Assembly (NCBI GenBank): GCA_009885185.1 | Contig: VFLF01000034.1 | Coordinates: forward strand, 1 to 14,122 | DNA: 14,122 nt | Reading direction: 5' to 3' | Origin: Nitrosomonadales bacterium | Lineage (GTDB): Bacteria > Pseudomonadota > Gammaproteobacteria > Burkholderiales > SG8-41 | In this document: positions 7,518-13,304 of the stretch, in pieces | Numbering within the stretch: position 1 is the first letter of the stretch | Layout of the letters: the number at the start of each line of letters is the position of its first letter | Made by a program: the position numbers and the translations under genes | The notes under the pieces: model-generated | What the model saw: the letters and a program-made list of their open reading frames with translations, nothing else | Told to the model about the DNA's origin: nothing | Databases searched by the model: none

Positions 7518-7826
7518 CTAGGCAGGCGACAGCACGTGTATCACGCGCCCCGCGAGCATGTCCTTGACCTTCGCGCCATAGGCCGCCATGTGCGGGGCGG
7601 CGGCATGCGCCTTGAGCGCCGCGGCATCGCGCCACTTTTCAACAAAAACAAAAGTGTCCGCGCCGAACTTGGTCTGAAAACCGCCCATACCCTCGGCATC
7701 GACAGCGAGACTGTATTCGATGCAGCCGTCCTCCGCGCGCACGGCGGGAATGTTGGCCCGGGCGATGGCCAGTACGTTTTCACGCTGGCCGGGTTTCGCG
7801 GTGATGATGGCGATGACGTGGATCAT
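7518..7826 (-). CDS. Antibiotic biosynthesis monooxygenase (ABM/YgiN-type) domain protein
   Basis: This small dimeric alpha/beta-barrel protein has 102 residues. Relatives include YgiN-like quinol monooxygenases, but most members have no known substrate. The sequence starts MIHVIAIITAKPGQRENVL and continues with RAEDGCIEYSL (30-40), FVFVEKWRDAAALKAHAAAPHM (59-80) and a C-terminal VKDMLAG, the normal ABM order. The frame is open to 7865, but the ATG at 7826 has a good AGGAG upstream (read on the minus strand) and gives the family N-terminus, so I prefer it. A weak promoter candidate lies upstream (TTGCAA 7888-7893, TTTAAT 7864-7869 on the minus strand, 18-base spacer). The gene stands alone and convergent to its left neighbour. 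Confidence 0.88.
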   Translation of the reverse strand: MIHVIAIITAKPGQRENVLAIARANIPAVRAEDGCIEYSLAVDAEGMGGFQTKFGADTFVFVEKWRDAAALKAHAAAPHMAAYGAKVKDMLAGRVIHVLSPA

Positions 7827-8019
7827 GGGGAGGCTCCTGTTAGGTCCGTGGCAAAGGGGTGTCATTAAACGTCATTCGATGGCGGGGTTGCAAGCGTGGA
7901 GGGCGCGAGAACATCAGACAGAACACGATACGTCGTTCTACCGCACATTTAACATAACTATATGTTTTTAAATGATATTTATATTAAGGGGATATTGATG
8001 CCGAGAGCGTTTTATCGAG

Positions 8020-8057
8020 TTTATATTGTTCTCAATTATGCTACAATCGTTCTCAAG
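8020..8057 (+). promoter_or_regulatory. Promoter/operator of the MNT-HEPN pair with two direct repeats
   Basis: Two copies of the 11-mer AT(T/C)GTTCTCAA lie at 8025-8035 and 8046-8056, exactly 21 bp apart, so they face the same side of the helix two turns apart. Between and partly under them is a promoter candidate: TTTATA (8020-8025), a 16-base spacer and TACAAT (8042-8047). The second copy abuts the ATG at 8058. This is a natural binding site for the winged-helix domain of the protein encoded immediately downstream. Confidence 0.6.
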
Positions 8058-8693
8058 ATGAGATCGGAAACGCTACCGCTGCCGCAAGCGCCTCAACTGG
8101 TTGAGGTGTTGTTCGGCGCTTATCGCCGCCGGATTCTGGCACTGCTGCTATCACGCGCCAATGAAAGTTTTCATGTGCGTGAACTGGGGCGGCTCACCGG
8201 TGTACCGGCGGGATCGCTGCATCGGGAGCTGAAATTGCTGAGCGATGCGGGGTTGCTGCAACGCGCGGTGGTTGGTAATCAGGTGCGTTATCAACTGGAT
8301 CGCGCCTGCCCGATACAGCAGGAATTGGCCGGCATCTTTCGCAAAACAGCGGGGTTGGCGGATGTGCTGCGCGAGGCGCTGGCGCCGCTGGCCGGCCAAA
8401 TTCAGTTGGCGTTTGTTTTTGGTTCCGTGGCGCAAGGCAAAGAGCGTGCGACCAGCGACGTGGATGTCCTGGTGGTTGGCGCGGTTTCATTTGCCGCTGT
8501 CGTCTCCGCGCTCAATGCCGCGGGCGAACGCTTGCAGCGCGAGGTGAGTCCGGTGGTCATGACCGCGGCCGCGTTTGCGGCCAAACTCGCGGACAAGGAT
8601 CGCTTTGTAACGCGAGTCGCATGCGAACCGAAAATCATTTTATTGGGGGACGCCGGTGAGTTTGCAGAATTTGCTGAAAATCGGGCAGCTTAA
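8058..8693 (+). CDS. Winged-helix / MNT-type nucleotidyltransferase (antitoxin of a HEPN/MNT module)
   Basis: The 211-residue protein joins a winged helix-turn-helix (about 12-82, with FHVRELGRLTGVPAGSLHREL and the wing NQVRYQL) to a minimal nucleotidyltransferase. The catalytic motif is FVFGSVAQGK (119-128) plus SDVDVLVVG (133-141), with aspartates 134 and 136. In characterised HEPN/MNT pairs such as HepT-MntA, the MNT protein neutralises the toxin by adding AMP to a tyrosine. I infer the same here, with the winged helix repressing its own operon through the repeats upstream. Start choice: ATG 8058 gives the family-like N-terminus, but an in-frame ATG at 7998 has a better ribosome-binding site (AAGGGGA) and would add 20 residues encoded across the operator. 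The HEPN gene overlaps its end by 38 bases. Confidence 0.85.
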   Translation: MRSETLPLPQAPQLVEVLFGAYRRRILALLLSRANESFHVRELGRLTGVPAGSLHRELKLLSDAGLLQRAVVGNQVRYQLDRACPIQQELAGIFRKTAGLADVLREALAPLAGQIQLAFVFGSVAQGKERATSDVDVLVVGAVSFAAVVSALNAAGERLQREVSPVVMTAAAFAAKLADKDRFVTRVACEPKIILLGDAGEFAEFAENRAA

Positions 8694-9102
8694 AGCGCAC
8701 CTGCCCGACGCCAGCGAAGTGCAGCGCCTCTTGGCCGCCGCCACGCGCAATCTTGCGGATGCGCGCGTGATGACGATTAGTCCGGAAACACGCTTCGATG
8801 CCGCATACAAAGCCGTGATGCAGGCCGCGCTGGCGGCGTTGATGGCACACGGCTACCGGCCCGACATCAGCCGGCCAGGGCATCATGCGACAGTGGTGCA
8901 GGGACGGGTATTGACCATCGCACTTGCTCCAGCGCGCGTCGCAGTGCTCGATACGCTGCGCCGCAAGCGGAATCTTTCGGATTACACCGGCGACGATATC
9001 GACGATTCTTCGGTAGCGCACTGCATTGCCGAGGCCGAGCAATTACTGCAGGACGTCACGGCATGGCTCAACGCGCATCGCACGCAGCTGATGGCGCAGT
9101 AG
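8656..9102 (+). CDS. HEPN domain protein (toxin partner of the MNT gene)
   Basis: This 148-residue, mostly helical protein starts at GTG 8656, with GGGGGA five bases upstream, inside the end of the MNT gene. That overlap is a strong sign of a coupled toxin-antitoxin operon. It shows SPETRFDAAYKAVMQAALAALMAHGYRP (42-69) and LRRKRNLSDYTG (101-112). The latter occupies the place of the HEPN RNase motif RX4-6H, but the histidine is absent; R105, N106, D109 and Y110 remain. Y110 could be the residue that the MNT partner modifies. It resembles the SAV_6107-like HEPN group as I remember it. HEPN toxins are usually RNases; whether this variant cleaves RNA is open. Confidence 0.78.
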   Translation: MSLQNLLKIGQLKAHLPDASEVQRLLAAATRNLADARVMTISPETRFDAAYKAVMQAALAALMAHGYRPDISRPGHHATVVQGRVLTIALAPARVAVLDTLRRKRNLSDYTGDDIDDSSVAHCIAEAEQLLQDVTAWLNAHRTQLMAQ

Positions 9103-9525
9103 CAGTGATGGGGTGAAACAATGATGGACGAGAGGGGAAGTGTACCGGTGCGGTTACGGAGTAGGCAGTCTGGAAATGTCCCGCCCCTTCTATCTGGAAT
9201 ATCCGCAATTGTTGTCCGGGGGAAATTCCGACGCACCGCGTCGGAATTCAAGCCTATTGGAAAATTCAGAGGCAGTGCGTCGGAAATCCGGGGCAACCGC
9301 GATCTCACTGGAAATCCTCCATGCAGCGCGTGGGAGCCAGCACCGCATTGTACGAATAAGGCCTTGATTTCAAATAACTGTAATTCAGGGACTCTTGGGA
9401 GATACCATCAAAAATACCATCAGGCCCACTGGCTCGCTGTTTTTACGTGCTCTACAGTGGATATTCTATGGCATTTTTCAAGTGTAAAGTTTAAGTCCGA
9501 CTGGTCGCTATCGTACGATGGTAGA
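9103..9525. other. 423-bp non-coding junction with repeats, no supported gene
   Basis: This stretch separates the HEPN gene from the 3' end of the primase-helicase gene. Frames on both strands give short, low-complexity peptides with no family resemblance. It holds a perfect palindrome (9224-9248), a third copy of its half (9277-9285), and a tandem ATACCATCA (9402-9410 and 9414-9422). The composition shifts from GC-rich at the left to AT-rich at the right. It reads as a recombination scar or island junction. Confidence 0.55.
9224..9285. repeat. Perfect 11-bp palindrome plus a third half-site
   Basis: AATTCCGACGC (9224-9234), spacer ACC, and GCGTCGGAATT (9238-9248) are exact reverse complements. 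GCGTCGGAA recurs at 9277-9285, 39 bp downstream of its copy in the palindrome. Such inverted and direct copies are typical of transposon ends, recombinase sites or rho-independent hairpins, but no T tract follows. I could not assign it to a known element. Confidence 0.65.
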
Positions 9526-11871
9526 TCAACTTCCAAGCTTGTATCCCATCGCCCGATATCCGCGTCGCCGCCTGTCCCACATTCGCAGCAGTGCCGGATG
9601 GCCTGTATCCACAAAATCGATAATGCGCACGTCGGTTTTGGTTGCGTGTTCGCGGTGGAGTCGGCCGGCGTACTGCTGTAGTGTGCCTTTCCATGAAATT
9701 GGCATTGCCAGCACCAAGGTGTTCAGCGGTGGATGGTCAAAGCCTTCGCCGACCAGTTTTCCTGTGGCGAGCAAGATGCGTGGCGCATCCGATGGCAAGC
9801 TGTCCAGTTCCGTGATTATTTTTGCGCGTTGCTTTTTCGGCATGCGGCCATGCAATACGAACGGCGATGGCACCTTGTCCGTCAGCGCATGCAGGATGGC
9901 GTCCAGATGCTCGGTGCGTTCAGTGAGAACCAGTATCTTCCTGCCCTGCTCGAAGGCGCTTTTAATCTGAGCGGCAATCGCTTCTGTTCGTCCAATGTCG
10001 TTCGCCAGGTGCCGGAACACATCCTGAATACCGGCCTCCGGGGACAATTCGATGCGCGTGTCGAGCAGTTGTGACACGACTTCAAGGTCCTGCGGCGCGT
10101 TAGCGGGCTTTGATGCTGTGTAACGGATAGGTCCGCATTGCATGAAGATTATCGGTTGCTGGCCATCACGGCGAATCGGTGTGGCGGTGAGCCCCAGGAC
10201 GTATTTCGCCTTTACCTGTTTCAAGATTGCGTCGAAGGACACGGCCCCTACATGGTGGCACTCGTCCACAATGACGTGACCGTAATTTTCGACCAATGGG
10301 TTGACGTCACCCTGTCGTGACAGAGATTGCATCACAGCAATGTCAATTTTTCCAGTGGGTTTGGCTTTTCCGCCGCCGACGGTGCCAATCACGCTCTTGC
10401 CTACATCAAGGAAAGTTTGCAGACGTTCCAGCCACTGCTTGAGTAATTCGGTGCGGTGCACCAGCACCAGCGTGTTTACGCTACGTCGGGCGATCATTGC
10501 GGCGGCGGTTACCGTTTTACCAAACGCAGTCGGCGCACAAAAAACACCGGCATCGTGAGTCAACATCCTGGCCACCGCAGCTTCTTGATCGACACGCAGT
10601 GTTCCGGTAAATGTTGCGTCGAGCGGCGAACCCGTGAGTCGCTCGTCGCGCACGTCACAGCGAATGCCGTTCGCCTTCAGTAAATCTTGTGCCGCCTCCA
10701 GACACCCGCGCGGTAGAGCGATATGATTTGGAAAGTTTTCAGCGCATCCAATGACCCGGGGTTTGTCCCAGACCGGGAAGCGCATGGCCTGCGCTTTGTA
10801 GAATTCAGGGTTCTGAAAGGCGGCGAGGCGAACCAACCGATTAGCCAGCGGCTGCGGCAGTTGCGCCTTCTCAAAATAGATGAGATTGGACATCGTCACC
10901 GTGAGCACCTTTGGCAAGAACCCCGGCAGTTTCTTGGATTCGGCTTCGACCCGTTTCCATGGTTCCTTCAGATCCTCTTCATCGATGAAGGTTACATCCA
11001 GCGGATGTGTCCCGCCGGTGGCGCGCAAAATGGTCGGCTCAATGTCTTGAGGCGCCATTGGTTGGATAGACGCAAGGTAAGCCCATTGGTCAGGATATCG
11101 GTTCAAGTCACTATCCACGAACACACTGCAACCGCGGTCGCGAGGTGCTTTCTGCAAGGGCAAGGCGATCAGATTGCCAAACCCGCCCTTTGGCATCGTG
11201 TCCTGATTCGGGAAAAGTCGGTCGTATGACTCGAGTTTTAGTTGTCGGGTTCGGGTGCATGCATGGCTGATGATGGCGGTACCCAGACGGCGGGCATCAC
11301 GGGCGGGAACACTGCTTGTGAAAAATATCCATGCGTGCGCACCTTTGCCGGAACGGGAAATTTCGAGCGAGACCGGCATTCCCAGTTCATGACACGACCG
11401 GGCAAAAGCCCGCGCATCTTCTTTCCATTCCGCTTCGTCGAAATCCGCAGCGAGTAAGTGGCAGGTGTCGTCAGCCAACAATGGATAAACACCGACAGTG
11501 CGTTTGCCGGCAAGGTGGTCGTAGATCACCGAATCTGAAAGGGAAATCAACAGTCGCTGGTTACAATCCGAGCACTTGATGCGCGGTTTTTCACAAACAC
11601 CCGCGCGCCATTCGTTCGCACAGGCTGGTGCGTAACCGGATTTACCAGTTGTTTTGCTTTCCCAACGAATCGGGTACACGTCGGTACGGCCACGGAATAG
11701 TCGCCGAAAGAGCGCCACTTTTTCGTCGGTGCTGAACTTTGAGGGTTCTGCCTCCGCCGTATCTGCGGCAGATTCTGCCGGCAAACGCCACTCAATTCCG
11801 TGGGCGTCCAGCAATGCGGCAAGCCTGTCATTTTCTAATCGTAACTTAGTCTGGGCGTCTGGGTCGGTCAT
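9526..11871 (-). CDS. Archaeo-eukaryotic primase / SF2 helicase fusion, TOTE conflict-system type
   Basis: The 781-residue protein begins with a short coiled coil (about 7-24). A primase-polymerase domain follows, with a four-cysteine zinc motif (C84, C93, C100, C103), the metal pair in AADFDE (D143, D145), SRSGKGAHAWIFF (172-184, H179) and FGNLIALP (231-238). The helicase spans about 420-770: Q429, Walker A APTAFGKT (446-453), DECHH (536-540), TATP (562-565), and the arginine-finger motif QYAGRLHR (733-740). This fusion is known as the TOTE conflict-system primase-helicase and is predicted to act against invading DNA; its mechanism is not established. No nuclease domain is visible in the chain or next to it. 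The start is at 11871 with no Shine-Dalgarno sequence. A weak promoter (TTGCAG, 17 bases, TATCAA) lies at 12030-12002. The composition is less GC-rich than in the core genes. Confidence 0.88.
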   Translation of the reverse strand: MTDPDAQTKLRLENDRLAALLDAHGIEWRLPAESAADTAEAEPSKFSTDEKVALFRRLFRGRTDVYPIRWESKTTGKSGYAPACANEWRAGVCEKPRIKCSDCNQRLLISLSDSVIYDHLAGKRTVGVYPLLADDTCHLLAADFDEAEWKEDARAFARSCHELGMPVSLEISRSGKGAHAWIFFTSSVPARDARRLGTAIISHACTRTRQLKLESYDRLFPNQDTMPKGGFGNLIALPLQKAPRDRGCSVFVDSDLNRYPDQWAYLASIQPMAPQDIEPTILRATGGTHPLDVTFIDEEDLKEPWKRVEAESKKLPGFLPKVLTVTMSNLIYFEKAQLPQPLANRLVRLAAFQNPEFYKAQAMRFPVWDKPRVIGCAENFPNHIALPRGCLEAAQDLLKANGIRCDVRDERLTGSPLDATFTGTLRVDQEAAVARMLTHDAGVFCAPTAFGKTVTAAAMIARRSVNTLVLVHRTELLKQWLERLQTFLDVGKSVIGTVGGGKAKPTGKIDIAVMQSLSRQGDVNPLVENYGHVIVDECHHVGAVSFDAILKQVKAKYVLGLTATPIRRDGQQPIIFMQCGPIRYTASKPANAPQDLEVVSQLLDTRIELSPEAGIQDVFRHLANDIGRTEAIAAQIKSAFEQGRKILVLTERTEHLDAILHALTDKVPSPFVLHGRMPKKQRAKIITELDSLPSDAPRILLATGKLVGEGFDHPPLNTLVLAMPISWKGTLQQYAGRLHREHATKTDVRIIDFVDTGHPALLRMWDRRRRGYRAMGYKLGS

Positions 11872-11882
11872 GGAGGTGGTTC

Positions 11883-12005
11883 ATGGGCTTCGATGCGTTG
11901 CATTTGCATTCTACAACTGCCGAGCCGGAACTGCCCTCCACTACATCGAGCTTGGTGTGGAATAGTCAGCCGCGCTATGTCACCGCTGAGAACGACGGTA
12001 TTTGA
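11883..12005 (+). CDS. Candidate 40-residue ORF divergent from the primase-helicase (doubtful)
   Basis: An ATG at 11883 follows a near-perfect ribosome-binding site, GGAGGTGG, four bases upstream. It encodes 40 residues beginning MGFDALHLHST and ending at TGA 12003-12005. I do not recognise it. The ribosome-binding site lies over the start codon of the oppositely oriented primase-helicase gene, so a promoter for it would have to sit inside that gene. It may be a remnant or chance. The rest of 11872-12046 is a short gap that holds only a weak promoter candidate for the primase-helicase gene. Confidence 0.2.
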   Translation: MGFDALHLHSTTAEPELPSTTSSLVWNSQPRYVTAENDGI

Positions 12006-12046
12006 TAGTAGTCATGCTGCCGTGCTGCAACTTTGGGGCATGTTCA

Positions 12047-12378
12047 TCACCACTTGACCGCCTTCAACTGCGCAAAAATCTCGCAACCGAAAGTCCTGAT
12101 GCGCTGTTTTTCCATCAGCGAATAGTCAGGAGAGGCGAGGGCCTGCATGATCGTATGCCGCCGGGTATTGAGTTTGCGTATATCCTCGCCGAAAGTCAGC
12201 GGGTTATGTCTGAACAAGGTCACAGTGCCGGTGAGTTTTGCCGCACTGAGCTTGTAGACCTGCGTTTCTGTAAATGGCTTTTTGTCCGCCGTCCTGAGCT
12301 CCCCAAAATGTTCGTTTAGCCACAGGACAATGCGCGTGCCTGTTATTCTTTCTGAGGTTTTGTGAGCGTGCCCCTGCT
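12047..12378 (-). pseudogene. C-terminal fragment of an unrecognised protein, no start codon
   Basis: On the minus strand 110 codons are open from the higA stop to TGA 12047-12049. The peptide looks like real protein, with segments KKPFTETQVYKLSAAKLTGT, LFRHNPLTFGEDIRKLNTRR and SLMEKQRIRTFGCEIFAQLK. There is no ATG until MQALASPDYS, and the first GTG or TTG falls in mid-peptide, so no start would yield the whole conserved-looking stretch. It begins in the same frame right after higA's TAA. I read it as the 3' end of a gene whose 5' part was lost or replaced when higBA arrived, or as a readthrough extension of higA (less likely, since higA ends normally). I do not know its family. Confidence 0.55.
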
Positions 12379-12657
12379 TTATGCGGCGATCCGCGTCACC
12401 TTCGGCTGGCGGTGCTGCCTTGCAAGCCAGAGGTCATATCCGGCCTGCATTTCCACCCACATCTCTGCACTGGTACCTAGCGCGGCTTCCAGCCTCAGCG
12501 CCATCTCGGCGCTAACGCCAGCACGGCCATTAAGCAGGGCAGAGAGGGCCTGACGAGTTACACCCAGCCGCTTGGCTGATTCGGTTACGCCCAAGGTTTC
12601 AGGCAGATATTCCCGCAGCAATTCGCCGGGGTGCGCAGGATTGTGCATACGAGACAT
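12379..12657 (-). CDS. higA: HigA-type XRE-family antitoxin
   Basis: The 92-residue HigA antitoxin starts MSRMHNPAHPGELLREYLPE, the family's typical PxHPGE(L/I)L opening. The helix-turn-helix is SAKRLGVTRQALSALLNGRAGVSAEMALRLE (27-57), and the C-terminus is YDLWLARQHRQ. It binds and neutralises HigB and represses the shared promoter. Its ATG follows the toxin's stop by eight bases, and AGGAGGT overlaps that TAG, so translation is coupled. A second in-frame ATG (codon 4) is an alternative start. The order toxin first, antitoxin second is the normal higBA order. Confidence 0.93.
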   Translation of the reverse strand: MSRMHNPAHPGELLREYLPETLGVTESAKRLGVTRQALSALLNGRAGVSAEMALRLEAALGTSAEMWVEMQAGYDLWLARQHRQPKVTRIAA

Positions 12658-12665
12658 ATTACCTC

Positions 12666-12944
12666 CTAGTGATAATCCAAATAATCGACCAGTTCAGCGT
12701 CTTTGCCATCAAAGCGAAATATCACTCGCCAATTGGCGTTAACGGTGACTGAGTAAAAGCCTTTCATGTCACCACTTAAAGCATGAAAGCGCCAACCAGG
12801 TGCATTCATGTCATCCGGCTTTTTCGCGTAATCCAGTACGGTGAGCAGGAGCCGTAACTTTGCTGCATGATGGGCTTGAATTCCGGCTTTTGTTCCGCGA
12901 CGGTAGAAAGCCTCAAGCCCCTTGTGGCGAAATGACTTAATCAT
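12666..12944 (-). CDS. higB: HigB-type RelE/ParE-superfamily toxin
   Basis: This 92-residue mRNA-interferase toxin of the RelE/HigB fold cleaves mRNA at the ribosome when not bound by HigA. The sequence shows MIKSFRHKGLEAFYRRGTKAG (1-21), WRFHALSGDMKGFYSV (51-66), NWRVIFRF (71-78) and the C-terminal LDYLDYH-like end VDYLDYH, all typical of HigB. Length and order fit the family, and no key segment is missing, so it appears intact. The start codon lies only five bases after a TACAAT box, implying a leaderless message. Confidence 0.93.
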   Translation of the reverse strand: MIKSFRHKGLEAFYRRGTKAGIQAHHAAKLRLLLTVLDYAKKPDDMNAPGWRFHALSGDMKGFYSVTVNANWRVIFRFDGKDAELVDYLDYH

Positions 12945-12949
12945 GCTTT

Positions 12950-12978
12950 ATTGTAAAGCGTAAAGCGACGCTTTACAA
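12950..12978 (-). promoter_or_regulatory. higBA promoter embedded in a palindromic operator
   Basis: On the minus strand TTGTAA (12978-12973), a 17-base spacer and TACAAT (12955-12950) form a good sigma-70-type promoter. The same bases make a perfect palindrome: TTGTAAAGCGT (12951-12961), spacer of six, ACGCTTTACAA (12968-12978). A second, nested palindrome, GTAAAGCG-A-CGCTTTAC, spans 12960-12976. GTAAAGC is therefore present twice in tandem (12953 and 12960) and once inverted. This is the expected site for HigA autorepression. Confidence 0.8.
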
Positions 12979-13016
12979 GAGAGAGGGGATTGTGAATCAG
13001 GAGTCTTGTGTTGCCG

Positions 13017-13046
13017 CTGACCGAAAATTGACCCAGGTACCCCCAA
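13017..13046. mobile_element. Possible insertion-sequence end remnant
   Basis: The stretch contains GACCGAAAATTGACCCAGGT. Sequences of the form AAAATTGACCC are, from memory, common at the ends of IS21-like elements. No transposase gene is present, so at most a fragment remains. Resemblance only. Confidence 0.25.
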
Positions 13047-13067
13047 ACGGCTTTGGACGCCACTTTT

Positions 13068-13091
13068 GCAGTTCTCCCTATGAGGAACTGC
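13068..13091. repeat. Short hairpin downstream of tRNA-Leu
   Basis: GCAGTTC (13068-13074) and GAACTGC (13085-13091) pair around a ten-base loop. It lies 40 bases past the tRNA 3' end in the tRNA's direction of transcription. No T tract follows on the minus strand, so a terminator role is uncertain. Confidence 0.35.
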
Positions 13092-13094
13092 TAC

Positions 13095-13114
13095 TTATTG
13101 GACGTTATTGGATG
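13095..13114. repeat. Tandem decamer TTATTGGA(C/T)G beside the tRNA 3' end
   Basis: TTATTGGACG (13095-13104) is followed immediately by TTATTGGATG (13105-13114), nine of ten bases identical. It lies 16 bp from the 3' end of tRNA-Leu. Short direct repeats next to a tRNA 3' end are typical of integrase arm-type sites at island attachment sites. This role is inferred. Confidence 0.5.
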
Positions 13115-13130
13115 TCTTGAAATGCGGGTC

Positions 13131-13217
13131 TGGTGCCGGGAGCCGGAATCGAACCGGCACGCTGTTGCCAGCGCGGGATTTTGAGTCCCGTGCGTCTACC
13201 AATTCCGCCATCCCGGC
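13131..13217 (-). tRNA. tRNA-Leu (anticodon CAA)
   Basis: Read on the minus strand, the 87-base sequence folds as a class II tRNA. The acceptor is GCCGGGA paired with TCCCGGC. The D arm contains AATTGGTAGACGC, the anticodon stem is CGGGA/TCCCG with loop CTCAAAA (anticodon CAA, reading UUG), and the long variable arm is CGCTGGCAACAGCG. The T arm GCCGGTTCGATTCCGGC has the TTCGATT loop. The discriminator A and CCA are encoded (CCA is 13131-13133 on the complement). The 3' end faces the accessory region, making this a likely attachment site. Confidence 0.96.
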
Positions 13218-13242
13218 AGGGGAAGCCAACTTGGAGGGCGCG

Positions 13243-13248
13243 ATTATA
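13243..13248 (-). promoter_or_regulatory. -10 box of the tRNA-Leu promoter
   Basis: On the minus strand a consensus TATAAT lies 25 bases before the tRNA 5' end, followed by the GC-rich discriminator CGCGCC that is usual for stable-RNA promoters. The -35 region is not clearly consensus. Confidence 0.55.
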
Positions 13249-13291
13249 GCGCCCTCGTCGCAATTGCGCGATATCGGCATTTGCGGGCACG

Positions 13292-13297
13292 TATAAT
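13292..13297 (+). promoter_or_regulatory. -10 box of the queA promoter
   Basis: A consensus TATAAT stands seven bases before the queA ATG, so the expected transcription start coincides with the A of the start codon. No ribosome-binding site is present. It is divergent from, and 43 bp away from, the tRNA-Leu -10 box. Confidence 0.55.
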
Positions 13298-13304
13298 CCG
13301 CGCG

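Noticed and set aside
9402..9422. CRISPR array suggested by the tandem ATACCATCA
   Set aside because: Only two 9-bp copies 12 bp apart, with no spacers of regular length and no cas genes nearby.
9121..9681. Plus-strand frame of 186 codons
   Set aside because: Its right part is antisense to the end of the primase-helicase gene and its left part runs through the repeat-bearing junction. No domain is recognisable.
12002..12319. Plus-strand frame of 105 codons
   Set aside because: The complementary strand (12047-12378) gives a more protein-like peptide with regular helix-type segments. The plus-strand frame looks like its shadow.
12362..12553. Plus-strand frame opposite higA
   Set aside because: Antisense of a clear HigA antitoxin gene.
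13108..13296. Small frames overlapping tRNA-Leu on both strands
   Set aside because: They are translations of a well-formed tRNA gene and its flanks.
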